64,000 nt of DNA. It comes from Alligator mississippiensis (Eukaryota > Chordata > Crocodylia > Alligatoridae). The stretch is from NCBI RefSeq assembly GCF_030867095.1, contig NC_081826.1, forward strand, positions 40,960,001 to 41,024,000, read 5' to 3'. The notes beneath the pieces are model-generated. The model ran no database searches, was not told where the DNA came from, and saw only the letters and a list, made by a program, of their open reading frames with translations. Positions 1-11,459 of the stretch are shown here, piece after piece. Every line of letters starts with the position of its first letter. Position 1 is the stretch's first letter. The translations under genes and the position numbers were made by a program.

Positions 1-469
1 ATAGCAGTTAACCATGCAGTGCATTCTGTTGTGCGTTGCTTGCAAGCTATGTGACCATCAGTTGAACTACGTTTATATTGCTTTAATGAACTTATTACCA
101 TTTGAAATGGATCTTGAAGGTTTTTTTAATAAAAAGTCAGAGATCCAGCAGATTGTTTTAAAGAAAAAAAATTACAGTTAGATCATAATTTCTCTTCCTG
201 CTGGTCTTTGTTTCCTGTTTCAGTGAGAAGCGGCTGCTGATGCTGTGCAAAAGAGCAGGTAGCTTCGTGTCATGGAGCGTGAAAGCACACAAACAGCCAG
301 AGTTTGCAATGCTACTGCTCCTAGGAGTGAAACCAAGAGAAAAATATGGGAAATAAAATACAACAGCAGCATCTTTATGAAGCACAGGTTTTGCAGGAAT
401 AGGGAAGCGTCAGAAGTATTAAAAGTCAAACAGCATCTAGCTTATCTCCCCAGAATGAGATCCAAAACA

Positions 470-731
470 GATGGTTTGTCTACACAAGATGCTAACAAAG
501 CAGTAGCCTAATAACACTGCACAGTAGCGTGCCGGGCAAAACCTGTGCTAATATGCTATTGCATAGTAGTATTAGGCTACTGCACAGTTACCGTCTGTAC
601 AAGTGTGTCCAGGTGGTGATGCTATTGTGCAGTAGTACCAATTACAGCACATTGATTTGGTACTTTATTATCCAAGTACTAAACTTAACGCGCTGTAACT
701 ATGATGCATTAATGAATGTGTAGACACATCA
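470..731. mobile_element. MITE-like element with TGTCTACACA-type terminal inverted repeats
   Basis: The left end (around 472-494, TTTGTCTACACA) and the reverse complement of the right end (around 712-731, TGTGTCTACACA) match, giving imperfect terminal inverted repeats. The interior repeats short blocks such as GCAGTAG in both orientations. A related element lies at 27630-27886, with the same TCTACAC end motif and the same internal GCAGTAG/CTACTGC blocks. No coding capacity. The superfamily (hAT or other) is not resolved. Confidence 0.5.
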
Positions 732-1249
732 CCCATGGGATGTTGTGGATGGGCAAACAAATTATACTGAGTTAAAAGGAAAGTCAGTTGACTTTAGCTA
801 CTTCATGTTTCTATCTTTTCGTGTGTGGAAGCTTAACTGTGGTAACTTAGTAATTGTTTCATTTAGGGGTAAACTCATCCAGCCTAGCTTCCATTTTCCA
901 TGAGATAGGAACAGACATGAAATAGCATACATCAGCTAATTGCAGTAACTAAGTCTTCCCCCTACCCCTATTTTCAGCCAATATAATTTGTTCACCCTGT
1001 CTACAGAAGGGTGACTGAGAACTCCAGTTCATCTTTTAACCAGCTGCTAGAGTCCTGGGGAGGAGGCTCTTCTCTGCCAGACTGGCTGACCTGCTCTACC
1101 GGGCTTTAAACTAAGCCTGCTGGGGGACAGGGGGACTACCACCACTGCTGGCCCGCTGAGCAACCCGTGCAAAGCCAGCAGGCCAAGGCACTTAAGGGAG
1201 CCCACCCCTGCCACAGCCCTGGAATGAACTGTAGGCAAGGCAAAGGCCC

Positions 1250-1750
1250 ACATGGGGACACTTGTGTGCCTATACATAAATGCCAGGAGCCTGGGGAACA
1301 AACAGGAGGAACTTGCCCTCCTGCTAAATGCAAATAACTATGATGTCATAGGGATAACAGAGACCTGGTGGGACTCCACCCATGACTGGACCACAGGTAT
1401 AGATGGCTATACCCTATACAGGAGGGAATCGAGAAGATAAAAAGGGTGGGGGTGTAGCTCTCCCTGTCAAGGAAAGCTATGCATCCCTGCAAGCCAACAT
1501 TGGCACCCACGGCGGATGACTTGAGACCCTCTGGGTTAAAATCTGGGGGAACATGGCACAGAGGATACTACGGTGGGAGTCTACTATAGACCCCCTACCC
1601 AGGATCAAGACCTTGACTGCGAGTTTGCCAGGGAATTAGCTGAGGCTGCACACTCCTGGTATATGGTTGTCATGGGAGACTAACTACCCAGACATCTTGT
1701 GGGAGGAGCACTCAGCCAAATCCGAGCAGTCGCAAAGCTTTCTCTCATGC
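1250..1750 (+). pseudogene. CR1 ORF2 endonuclease domain, 5' fragment
   Basis: The plus-strand translation shows the start of the CR1 apurinic-like endonuclease: INARSLGNKQEELALLL, then the GITETWWD motif, and a later VGVYYRPPTQ segment in another frame. Intact CR1 ORF2 uses this domain to nick target DNA and prime reverse transcription. Here there are an in-frame stop near 1438 and further frame breaks after it. The fragment stops abruptly at about 1750, where a minus-strand CR1 tail begins, and the reading resumes at 3545. Confidence 0.85.
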
Positions 1751-3544
1751 ATAGATTCATAGATGTTAGGATCGGAAGGGACCTCAATAGATCATCGAGT
1801 CCGACCCCCTGCATAGGCAGGAAAGAGTGCTGGGTCTAGATGACCCCAGCTAGATACTCATCTAACCTCCTCTTGAAGACCCCCAGGGTAGGGGAGAGCA
1901 CCACCTCCCTTGGGAACCCGTACCAGACCCTGGCCACTCGAACTGTGAAGAAGTTCTTCCTTATGTCCAGTCTAAATCTGCTCTCTGCTAGCTTGTGGCC
2001 ATTATTTCTTGTAACCCCCAGGGGCACCTTGGTGAATAAATACTCACCAATTCCCTTCTGTGCCCCTGTGATGAACTTATAGGCGGCCACAAGGTCGCCT
2101 CTCAACCTTCTCTTGCGGAGGCTGAAAAGGTCCAGTTTCTCTAGTCTCACCTCGTAGGGCTTGGACTGCAGGCCCTTAACCATATGAGTGGCCCTTCTCT
2201 GGACCCTCTCCAGGTTATCCACATCCCTCTTGAATTGCGGCACCCAGAATTGCATGCAGTACTCCAACTGCGGTCTGACCAGTGCCCGATAGAGGGGAAG
2301 TATCACCTCCTTGGACCTATTTGTCATGCATCTACTGATGCACGATAAAGTGCCATTGGCTTTTCTGATGGCTTTGTCACACTGCCGACTCATGTTCATC
2401 TTGGAGTCCACTAGGACTCCAAGATCCCTTTCCACTTCTGTGCTACTCAGCAGGTCATTCCCTAGGCTGTAGGTGTGCTGGACATTCTTCCTCCCTAGGT
2501 GCAGCACTTTGCATTTCTCCTTGTTGAACTGCATTCTGTTGTTTTCTGCCCACTTGTCCAACCTGTCCAGGTCTGCTTGCAGCTGTTCCCTGCCCTCCAG
2601 CATGTCCACTTCTCCCCATAGCTTTGTGTCATCTGCAAACTTGGACAGAGTACATTTGACTCCCTCGTCCAAGTCACTGATGAAGACATTAAAGAGTATC
2701 GGTCCAAGGACCGAGCCCTGCGGGACCCCACTGCCCACACCCTTCCAGGTCGAAACCGACCCATCCACCACGACTCTCTGGGTACGACCCTCCAGCCAAT
2801 TCGCCACCCACCGGACTGTGTAGTCATCCAAGTCACAGCCTCTTAACTTGTTCACCAGTATGGGGTGGGATACCGTACTGAAGGCCTTCCTGAAGTCTAA
2901 GTATACGACATCCACCCCTCCTCCTGTGTCCAGGCGTTTCGTAACCTGGTCATAAAAAGAAACTAGATTGGTCAGGCACGATCTGCCTGCCACGAACCCG
3001 TGCTGATTTCCCCTCAGCATAATTTGTCCTGCTGGGCTCTCGCAAATGTGAGTCTTGATAATTTTTTCAAAGACTTTGCCAAGGATGGAGGTGAGACTGA
3101 CTGGCCTATAGTTGCCAGTGTCCTCCTTCCTCCCCTTTTTGAAAATGGGGACCACATTGGCCCTTTTCCAGTCCTCCGGGACTTGGCCCGTGTGCCACGA
3201 GCGTTCAAATATTCCCGCCAGTGGCTCTGCAGTGATGTCGGCCAGTGCCTTCAGCACCCTCGGATGGAGCTCATCCGGGCCTGCCGAGTTAAAGGCATCC
3301 AGTTCTTCCAAGTGACTCTGCACCGTCTCAGGGTCTACGCATGGAAGTCTGGCACCTTGCTACTGCCTTTCTACAACCCCAGTGAGAGACTTGTCGTGCC
3401 CCTCACTTAGGAACACTGAGGCAAAGAACTCATTGAGGAGTTCAGCCTTGTCCCCCCTGTCTGTCACCAATTGTTTCTGCCCATTTAGCAGGGGTCCTAT
3501 TCCTCCCTGGGCCTTCCTTTTACTCCCTATATATCCATGTTGTT
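1751..3544 (-). mobile_element. CR1 LINE copy B (minus strand), young, 5'-truncated, nested in copy A
   Basis: On the minus strand it runs from 3544 (linker between endonuclease and RT) to 1751, where the CR1 3' tail ends (reverse complement of catagattcatagatg). It is 5'-truncated, so it lacks ORF1 and the endonuclease. The insertion point is inside the endonuclease-linker region of copy A, with at most a 4-bp TGCA overlap as a possible target duplication; CR1 usually makes none. Its 3' UTR belongs to the same subfamily as the copies at 15980 and 60898. It is the best preserved RT in the window. Confidence 0.92.
1836..3323 (-). CDS. CR1 ORF2 reverse transcriptase domain (partial, 495 codons open)
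   Basis: Reverse transcriptase of a CR1 non-LTR retrotransposon, which copies element RNA at the nicked target. Visible motifs, counted from the Met at 3323: NYRPVSLTSILGK at 71-83, NQHGFVAGRSC at 106-116, YLDFRKAF with the first catalytic Asp at 143, GVPQGSVLGP at 199-208, and the catalytic FADDTK at 229-234. The C-terminal domain is complete to a natural stop followed by the 3' UTR. This Met is not a true start: the same frame continues upstream to 3544, broken by a single TAG at 3362-3360. Without the endonuclease and ORF1 it cannot mobilise itself. Expression is unknown. Confidence 0.85.
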   Translation of the reverse strand: MQSHLEELDAFNSAGPDELHPRVLKALADITAEPLAGIFERSWHTGQVPEDWKRANVVPIFKKGRKEDTGNYRPVSLTSILGKVFEKIIKTHICESPAGQIMLRGNQHGFVAGRSCLTNLVSFYDQVTKRLDTGGGVDVVYLDFRKAFSTVSHPILVNKLRGCDLDDYTVRWVANWLEGRTQRVVVDGSVSTWKGVGSGVPQGSVLGPILFNVFISDLDEGVKCTLSKFADDTKLWGEVDMLEGREQLQADLDRLDKWAENNRMQFNKEKCKVLHLGRKNVQHTYSLGNDLLSSTEVERDLGVLVDSKMNMSRQCDKAIRKANGTLSCISRCMTNRSKEVILPLYRALVRPQLEYCMQFWVPQFKRDVDNLERVQRRATHMVKGLQSKPYEVRLEKLDLFSLRKRRLRGDLVAAYKFITGAQKGIGEYLFTKVPLGVTRNNGHKLAESRFRLDIRKNFFTVRVARVWYGFPREVVLSPTLGVFKRRLDEYLAGVI

Positions 3545-4320
3545 GCATGGATGACCTCTATCTGACGCAGGAGGTCTACAGGCCGATGAGACATAAAGCA
3601 CTGCTCAACCTGGTACTGGCAACTGGGGATGACCTAATCAGCAACTTAACGATCGAAGGGAAGCTGGGTGACAGTGACCAAGAACTCATCACCTTCACCA
3701 TCTGCTGTAAAGCTGGCAGGTCAGTCAGCAATACAGAAGTCCTCGACTTCAGGAAAGCTGACTTTGACAAGCTAAGGAGGCTTGTCAGTGAGGCCCTAAA
3801 GGGCCACAACCCAAAGGAGAGGGGAGTTCAGGACAAGTGGTTACTCTTCAGGGGAGGAATCCTGGATGTGCAAGCAAAGTCTATCCTGTCTCGGAGGCAA
3901 GGCAGCAAAAGGGCACAGCAGCCTCCTTGGCTCTCCAGGGAACAAGTGGACCTCCTGCGTCTTAAAAGGAAGACCTACAAAGGATGGAGGATTGGAACCA
4001 CCACCAAGGAGGAATACTCTGCTCTGCTCCAGATCTGCAGAGAGCAAACCAGGAAAGCCAAGGCTGCGATGGAACTCCAGCTAGCTACAAATATCAAGGA
4101 CAATAAAAAGTCCTTTTTTAGATATGTGGGGAGCTGGAGGAAAAGCAAAGGGCACCAATGAACCCCTGCTAAACCAGATGGGACAACTGACAACTGATGC
4201 CCAAGAAAAAGCAAACTTGCTAAATGGGTACTTCAGGTCAGTTTTTCACCAGTCCCATGGGATGCCCCTGCCCACTGTGGGACAGGTGAGGCAGATTTTC
4301 TACCCTCCATTAAAGCCGAC
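3545..4320 (+). pseudogene. CR1 copy A ORF2, endonuclease C-terminus and linker
   Basis: This continues the copy A reading directly after copy B. DDLYLTQEVY follows the SFLSC codons that end piece 1, then LNLVLATGD, LITFTICCKAG and a basic linker ending near KSFFRYVG. A frameshift near 4130-4140 moves the reading to the frame of LLNQMGQLTTDAQEKANLLN. The piece ends at Ala-Asp (gccgac, 4315-4320), and the reading picks up at 5711 with Leu-Val-Met-Glu, which is where the sister copy at 21466-24170 reads ADFVKEHLEKL. Confidence 0.85.
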
Positions 4321-5710
4321 TCTGCCCACCTCCTCTCGATGGTAAGCTCTCACACTGCCTTCACCCGAACCGCTGACCTGGCTCACCAGGAACCTTTGTG
4401 TAGATCCTGGAGGGTACCTCGGTTGTCTTTAGGGTGATCCCCAAACTCACCTGCCACGACTTTGAGTGCTACTTCAGTGGAGGGTGTCCCCTCTGAGGAT
4501 TCCTCCAGAGCTGTCACGCATATCGGTGGGTGTTCACGGGGCTCCAACCTCCCCTATACCCCAGCCATGCGCCAACCTTCGAGATGGGCCTCCAAATCTT
4601 TTTGCGGCTACCCCCTGCTTATGCCTTCCCCGGTCCCTGCAGCTCCTCATGCCGATGAGCACCCTGGGCCCTGACTGGACCTGGAAGGTCTGGTGACTGT
4701 TGGCCTTTGGGCTTGTCTTCCTTGATGCCTTGCGCCATCCACATCTGAGGCCGTTGGCCTTTATGGGGTCCTCACGCAGTTTTGTTCTCGCTGTTAGATG
4801 AATTCCTGTCTACCCTGGCCTAGTGTCAAGGGCTCTGCTAACCCACTCTCACTAGGGGACGGAAAATAGCCCGACCCTAAAAGGGAATATACTTAACACC
4901 CTCACCACAAGCCCCTCACCCTAAGGTGACCCAGCATGAAGCAAAATCAAGAAGCTGCTAACACGACTGCCAGGGGAACATGACAAAAGAAAAAATACTA
5001 CAAGAGGAACACCTATGGGAGGGAGTCCCACACCCTCCTGGACTCTAATGCCACTGACACCCCTAGGCTCACGCCCTCCAGGTCTGGATCCAAGCCTTTA
5101 CCTCAACCGGGGTCTCTCTCCCCTTCTCTCCAGTGTCATCCTCTACCCTGGAGCTGTGGCACCCATTGCCTTTAATGAGGGCTCCCACACTGGCTATTGC
5201 TGCGGTCACTACCGCCCTCCTCGGTGGTCCTGTTGGTCCCCCATTGGTCCTTCCCACCATGGGGACTCCATGCAGCTCCTGCCACCTCAACCTCTGCCGG
5301 GCTCCCTGCTGGCTCTCTTGATCCCTGCCGGAACTCTGATCCCAGCGGGGCTTTCTCCACGGCTCTAAAGGTTGCAGCCGCTGCTCCTGCTGCTGCCGCT
5401 GCCGGTGGCTGCCGTGGCTGCACACCCTCCATGCCGCAGTTTCCTGTGGCTCCTCCGCTCCTCAGCTTCCTTTCTGTGCCTTTGGAGTCACTTTTGATTT
5501 CCGCCAGGTGGCGTCTCCTTGTGATGTCACCTGGCCTCAGCTGGATATAGGCGCAGCTGACAAACTGCATGGGCGGTTCCCCGCCATGCGTTGTCTCGCT
5601 CTTCCTGGCCCCTGCAACAGGTATGTTGTCGCTTTTTCTTCTTTTTACTTGCGGTTTGCCTCTGAGCGAGGCCTCCCCCTTTTCTGGGCCTGTGCCCCTG
5701 GGACACCGAC
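4321..5710. mobile_element. Unclassified 1.385-kb insertion with 5-bp target duplication (LTR-like)
   Basis: An insertion inside copy A of CR1. CCGAC at 4316-4320 is repeated at 5706-5710, so the inserted DNA is 4321-5705. Removing it with one CCGAC copy restores the CR1 frame exactly. The ends (TCTGCCC and GGGACA) are weakly inverted. A 5-bp duplication suits an LTR retrotransposon (solo LTR), but I could not fix a TG...CA boundary or a convincing TATA or AATAAA signal. The interior is GC-rich, with no recognisable protein; open frames across 5015-5570 look like chance. Confidence 0.6.
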
Positions 5711-7193
5711 CTTGTGATGGAACACCTTGACAGGCTGGATACCTTCAAGTCAGCTGGCCCTGATGGTTTACACCCAAGGGTACTCAAGAAGCTGGCAAGT
5801 ATCATAGCTCAGCCCCTGCCATGGATCTTTGAGAACTTCTGGTGCTCTGGTGAAGTTCCCGAAGACTGGAAGAAGGCCAATGTGGTGCCTATCTTCAAGA
5901 AAGGGATGAAAATAGATCCAGCAAACTACAGGCCCATCAGCCTGACCTCTATCCTGGGGAAGGTCTTGGAAAAGATTATCAAAGCAGCCATCCTTAACAG
6001 ACTAGCTGACGACAATATCTTGAGAGATTCCCAGCACAGGTTTGTTGTGGGTAGGTCTTGCTTGCCCAATCTCATTTCCTTTTATGACCAGGTGACCTGT
6101 CACCTGGACCAGGGGGAAGAGATTGATGTCATATATCTTGACTTTAAAAAAGCCTTTGAGCTGGTATCCCACATTCACCTCTTGGCAAAACTGGCCAACT
6201 GTGGCCTTGACCTCACCATGATCCGCTGGCTGGGGAATTGGCTCCGCAGTAGGACCCAGAGGGTGGTGGTTGATGAAAGTCAATCGTCGTGGTGCCCTGT
6301 GACCAATGGGGTCCCTCAAGGCTCTGTCCTAGGGGCTATACTTTTTAACATCTTCATCAATGATATAGACATTGGTGTCAGACGTGGATTGGCCAAGTTC
6401 GCCAACAACACCAAACTCTGGGGTAAAGCATCCACACCTGAGGACAGGAGGGTGATCCAGGCAGACCTTGACAGGCTCATGATATGGGCGGATGAAAACC
6501 TGATGGCGTTTAACACCGAAAAATGTAAGGTTCTCCCCCTTGGGAGGAAAAACTCATGGCATGCTTATAGGCTTGGCAGTGCTATGCTGGTTAGTACTAC
6601 AGATGAAAGGGACTTGAGGATCATGATTGACCATAAGATGAACATGAGCCTGCAATGTGATGCTGTGACTAGTAAAGCGAGCAAAACACTGGCCTGCATT
6701 TATAGATGCTTCTCAAGCAAATCCCGGGATGTCATTCTCCCATTGTACTCGGCCTTAGTGAGGCTGCAGCTGGAGTACTGCATCCAGTTTTGGGCCCAAC
6801 AATTCAAAAAGGTTATGGAGGAGCTTGAGAGTCCAGAGGAGAGCCAGGTGCATGATCAGAGGTCAAGAAAACAGACCTTATGATGAGAGGCTGAGAGCCA
6901 TGGACTCTTCAGCCTGGAAAAACGCAGGCTCAGGGGTGATCTGGTGGCCACCTACAAGTTTATCAGGGGTGTTCACCAGGATCTGGGGGAATGACTATTC
7001 ACCAGAGTGCCTCAAGACAAGATCGAACAGTCATAAACTGCTCTGCGACCAATTCAGGCTGGACATAAGGAAGAACTTCTTTACTGTCCGAGCCCCCAAG
7101 GTTTGGTATAGACTCCTGCTGGAGGTAGTTCAAACACCCACATTGAACGCCTTCAAGACACGCTTGGATGTTTATCATGCTGGGATCCTATGA
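5711..7193 (+). pseudogene. CR1 copy A ORF2 reverse transcriptase, inactivated
   Basis: The RT and C-terminal region of copy A. Motifs in order: FKSAGPDGLHPRVL, EDWKKANVVPIFKKG, NYRPISLTSILGK, a degraded QHRFVVGRSC, YLDFKKAF, GVPQGSVLGAILFN, and FANNTKLWG in place of FADDTKLWG, so both catalytic aspartates have become asparagine. A frameshift near 6830-6880 moves the C-terminal reading to another frame (FRLDIRKNFFTVRAPKVWY) ending at 7191. These losses make the copy older than its guest, copy B. Confidence 0.9.
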
Positions 7194-7754
7194 TCCCTGC
7201 TGACTTTCTGCTCCTGGGGCAGGGGGCTGGACTTAGATTCTCCGGGGCCCCTTCCAGCCCAAATGTCTATGAAATCTATGAAATCCCTGGCTCATAACTA
7301 CTGTGGCAGAGATTCAAGCTGCTGATCAGCAGCCTGTGATACTCAGACAGCTTAGCCTACTCACCTAACTTTATTTATCCCAACCTAGCCACTCCCCCAG
7401 CTCATGAAGGATTACTTTATCATAGGCACTGCCACCTCCCTCCAGTTCTAAGAGGTCTGTATGAACTCTCTGGCTGGGTCTTTTATTTTGTTGCCCCAGT
7501 CAGGACAGGATTACTGCTATAAAGCTACTCAAGACCACTCACCAATAGCATTCCCCCACCACCACACAGGAAAAGAGGGAAGAGAAATTGTTAAGCAAAA
7601 GAGAAGGAAATTTTCCTCTTTAAGCCAATTCTGATTACTTATTCCAGCTAATATTACTGTTTAAAACTAACTGTAATTTCAGTTATATCACCCTTTACAA
7701 ATATTTATATGTATAGATTTGCTTATACAATTTAATGTACATCATATGAAAGTA

Positions 7755-8150
7755 AGCTGGAGGGAATTCAGGAGGTCACCTAGTACAACCACCTGCTCAA
7801 GACAGTATCATCCTTGTCTAAACAATCCCAGACAAAAGGTTATCTAACCTGCACTTAAAAACTTCTAGTGACAGATATTCCACAACCTCTCTAGGCAATC
7901 TGTTCCAGTACTTAACCACGCTTTAAAGTCAGAAAGTTCTTCCTAGTATGCAACCTATATCACAGTCTCGGTATAATTTAAGATGGATACTTCTTGTTCT
8001 GTCTAGGTGGACATAAAACAATTCATTACCACCCTCTTTGTAATAACCATTTTTGTATTTAAAGGCTGTTATCAGATCTCCTCTTAGACTTCTCTTCTTC
8101 AGATTAAACAATTCCAATTAATCCAAGCTTTTCTTATGCATTTTTTAAAA
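7755..8150 (-). mobile_element. Old CR1/L3-like LINE 3' fragment (minus)
   Basis: The minus strand reads LFNLKKRSLRGDLITAFKY (8110 downward), a diverged form of the conserved CR1 C-terminal segment LFSLRKRRLRGDLVAAYK. It is followed by a degraded field ending around 7755. No intact frame. Divergence from the young CR1 copies here marks an old subfamily. Confidence 0.7.
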
Positions 8151-10680
8151 ACTGAGTAAATCTGGTTGCATGCATTACATTATAAAAGAACTTCACATCC
8201 ACCCTGTTTTCACTCTGTCTCCCTACAACCCCACTCTTGCATAGGCATCTCGTGCTGTTCTTATTCCAACTTAGATTTATATGCATTTCAGTACAAAAGA
8301 TTCCAGGTCTCTTACACTTCCCCCACTGAAGTTAAAGGTGAATTGCTAATAGAGCTTTATATGCTTAGTCTTTATATGCTTTGTAACACAGAGAGCACAT
8401 CTATGCCATTACGTAGGTAATAAATAAATAAAAATAATAATTCATACCTTATTAATAGTTACAAGTATAATCATGTACTTAGAATCACAATATGAATGTG
8501 TCCAGGTTTTGGTACATGTAACTGACAATTTGAGCAGGGGTCTCAAGCACACAAAACCCTGTATAATTTTAGGTTTATTTACAGCTTACTCCTCCAGTTC
8601 CTTCATACAAGTCATCAGTCCTTTGAACATCAAAATACTTACACAGCAGATCTCATGTCTGCAATTTTTCTTGTTGTGGTTCTACTTTGCAAACTATTCT
8701 GTTCCAATGGACCCTAAGGACTGGAAACTCTTTAAGGTTCTGGGGCTCACCAAATTCAAATGATTAGCTCAAATGCAACCGCAGAGTATAGGACAGAGTT
8801 TGTGCCAGTTACTTTCAGCTCAGGGATGTATGGGTGGACGAGACTGCCAAGCCTACCCTGTGATATCCTTCCAGTTTGCTATCTTATCAGACATCCTTGG
8901 CTTGGCAGTTTTTTTGGCTAGTTTCTCTCTTCAGAGCAAAAGGAGAAAACAATATTTCACCAGCCTCTCCAGTACTTGATGGGGAAAAACTTATTGTGTA
9001 TGATGTCACAGTCATTTCAAACCCTCCAGCAGCATTATGGGAATCATCCTTAACAATCCCACTGTTTATTAACACTTTCTCTATTCACTGAGTTTAGCAT
9101 TTACACAGGATGTTTAATGTGTGGTAGCAACTCTCCCAATAACTGTATTGAAAATTTGAAAGCTGTCCATAAGCTAGATCTACTCGCAATTACACATATG
9201 TAAAGTTTCAGATCCATGAACAATAACTGCAAAATTCAAATTATTTCACTGAAGCAAGACTTTATTCTGCAATCAATAAAAGGGAATAGATTTGTTTTAA
9301 TCTGATATTTTAAGGCTTAATTTTCAGACACAGCCCCTATTGTTGAAGGCAGGAGGGAAATAACAGTTCTGCACCAATAACTTGTTCCTGAGTTTGTTGC
9401 TATCATAAGACTGGTCTCAAATCTGAGTAGCTAGAGCTCTATTAATATTTTTGTCAATATTCATTTGTCAGCTCACACATTCACAGGCAATAACTTTGGG
9501 ATGCAACATTTTACTCACGAAAGCTGGTTGCAATCCAGCAGAAAGTGAGGTCATACATTTTATCATTCATAAATTTATACTCTGAATGCTCAGTTGCACA
9601 TAAGAAATCAGCAGTCTATAAAACATGCATATATATGAAACATATTTCTTCTGCAGAAGACAACAAAAAGTGCAGAGAATGATAAGAATATTAACATGAA
9701 ACTTTGCGTGGCATGTAATCGCAAAAAGAAAATGTTTAGTGAGATTTGAAAAATCCATCATAAATTATAATAAAATCTCTCTAACCAGCAAACAGGAAAC
9801 AATTTTAGTGGCCAGGGGACTAATTTAGAAGCTCTTACTGAAGAAAGCATGAAAATCAACTAAGCAAAAGAATGGAATGAAACAAAAATTCAGGAGCTTA
9901 TTCATAATTAGGGAGCATTTCACAGTTAGTCATTCTCAAATGGATGTGAATCACCTGGTCCATGAACCACCCTTTTAATCTTTTAGGGTTCACTTCAGAA
10001 GACCTAATAACACACAAAACTACAATTTTCAGATCTAGATGGAAATCTTAAACACACTTGATCTGACAGATACAGCATTACAAAACAGAATTACTATTTT
10101 AAAACCTCCAGTACGGCAGGCCTCTGATGTCAGCTATATAAAACCCACACTGACAGACAGTCATTACCAAGGTTAATCTCTGAGAATTAGGACAAGGCAG
10201 TCAGTTTTAATATGTCAATTTCAGCTACGGTTCTATCTGCATATATGATAGCCATTACTTTCTTAAAGCCAATTACCTAAAAAGATTTGGAGATGCAAGT
10301 GTCTTCCAATTAGAGAGAATAAAAAATATGCAAAACTAAGCATCATTTTGACATGTAATTCAAAGTGACATCTACCGACCTCAATGCCAGCTATTTGTCA
10401 GACCATAAAGGAGTCTGTTCCTGCTATTATTAAGTCAACAGAAAGATTCAAAGGACTTTAACAGAAAGACAGGCAAGAACCTAGGACTTTTACTATAGGC
10501 ACTCTGAGCAGACAGGACGAGGTATAGAAATGGTATGAAACAAGCCCCCTGCACCCCCTTCCGACTGCAGGGAAACTGTTGATTGCAGTTAATCCTTATC
10601 ATGAAAGTCCAGTGAATTTTTTTATAAATCAGCAGGAATATACCTGTAGAACTATGGATACATGGACGTTGGTGTTTTTT
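8151..10680. other. Intronic single-copy A/T-rich stretch
   Basis: No repeat, exon or RNA gene recognised. Open frames here are short (under 100 codons), show no family motifs and lack consistent splice context. Confidence 0.5.
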
Positions 10681-10686
10681 TTTTAA

Positions 10687-11459
10687 ATTGATATGTATTA
10701 GGCCTGTGTGAAGTGGCTAGTATTCAATTTGGATTTGGCCGATTTGGGGGACAGTGATTCAAGTTGGTGTTTCAAATAACTGTCCCGCATCAATTCAAAT
10801 GAATCCGATTCAGAGATTTGGTCCCATCCCCTGCCTGCTCTCCCAGCCTTGTCAATGGCTGTCCTGCACCACCCCAGCATTCTGGCTCTAAAAAAAAAAC
10901 CAAAAAAAAAACCCAGGAGCTGGAACTGGAGCTGGAGCTGGGCAGGGCAGCTATCAACAGGGCTGGGAAAGTGGGTGGGGGTTGGAGGGCTCATGGCAGA
11001 GACCCCTGTGCAGCACAGGGTAGTAGGGGGCAGCAGGGATCACCCTCACCTGGTAGCAGCAGTTGAGTATGGGGCTTTAAAAAAAAGAGCCAGGACGCTG
11101 GGGCCAGGCAGGGCAGCCGTCGACAGGGCTGGGAGAGCGGGCGGGGGTCAGAGGGCACTCAGGGGGGCTGGGAGAGCATGTAGGAGATGCAGCCTAGCAA
11201 GGGTCACCCCATGGTCCCCTCCCCCAGCTCCCTCCAACCCCCTACTTACAGGCACGGAGTCCGGGACCAGCTCCCTGTGGCAGTGAGTGGGGACTGCCCA
11301 AATTTCCGAAGGTCTCCAAATCTTTTCCGAATTGATTCAGACCTTTTTATTGGTCTTCCAATTCGATTTGGATCCAGAGATTCGGTCGCCGAATTAAGCC
11401 AAATCTCCTCTGAATCGAACCTGCACCCAAAGTTTCACACAACCCTAATACATATCAAT
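10687..11459. mobile_element. 773-bp non-autonomous DNA transposon with 16-bp terminal inverted repeats
   Basis: ATTGATATGTATTAGG at 10687-10702 is the exact reverse complement of 11444-11459, and similarity continues inward (TGTGTGAA on both sides). Subterminal regions are rich in GATTCG/AATTCGG-type motifs. The core holds an imperfect direct repeat (about 10935-10990 and 11103-11158, GCAGGGCAGC...GGCTGGGA). No transposase. Because the outer ATTGATATG block is inverted rather than direct, it belongs to the element and not to a target duplication. Family not identified; hAT-like is possible. Confidence 0.65.

Larger units (their letters stand above)
1045..7290 (+). mobile_element. CR1 LINE copy A (plus strand), split by two later insertions
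   Basis: A nearly complete ORF2-bearing CR1 retrotransposon in three pieces: 1045-1750, 3545-4320 and 5711-7290. It begins in the last codons of ORF1 (a match to the ORF1 end of the copy at 20110), continues through the endonuclease domain, the linker and reverse transcriptase, and ends at about 7285 in the CTATGAAATCTATGAAAT-type tail. Piece 1 is interrupted by a minus-strand CR1 (1751-3544) and piece 2 by a non-CR1 insertion (4321-5710). At both junctions the pieces join in the expected reading order. Stops and frameshifts show it is dead. Confidence 0.9.

Noticed and set aside
1836..3323. Retron or group II intron RT, or a domesticated RT
   Set aside because: Motifs, 3' UTR and tail are those of CR1, and several sister copies are present in the window.
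5015..5570. Gene inside the CCGAC-flanked insertion
   Set aside because: Overlapping frames on both strands with Pro/Ala-rich text and no motif; composition explains them.
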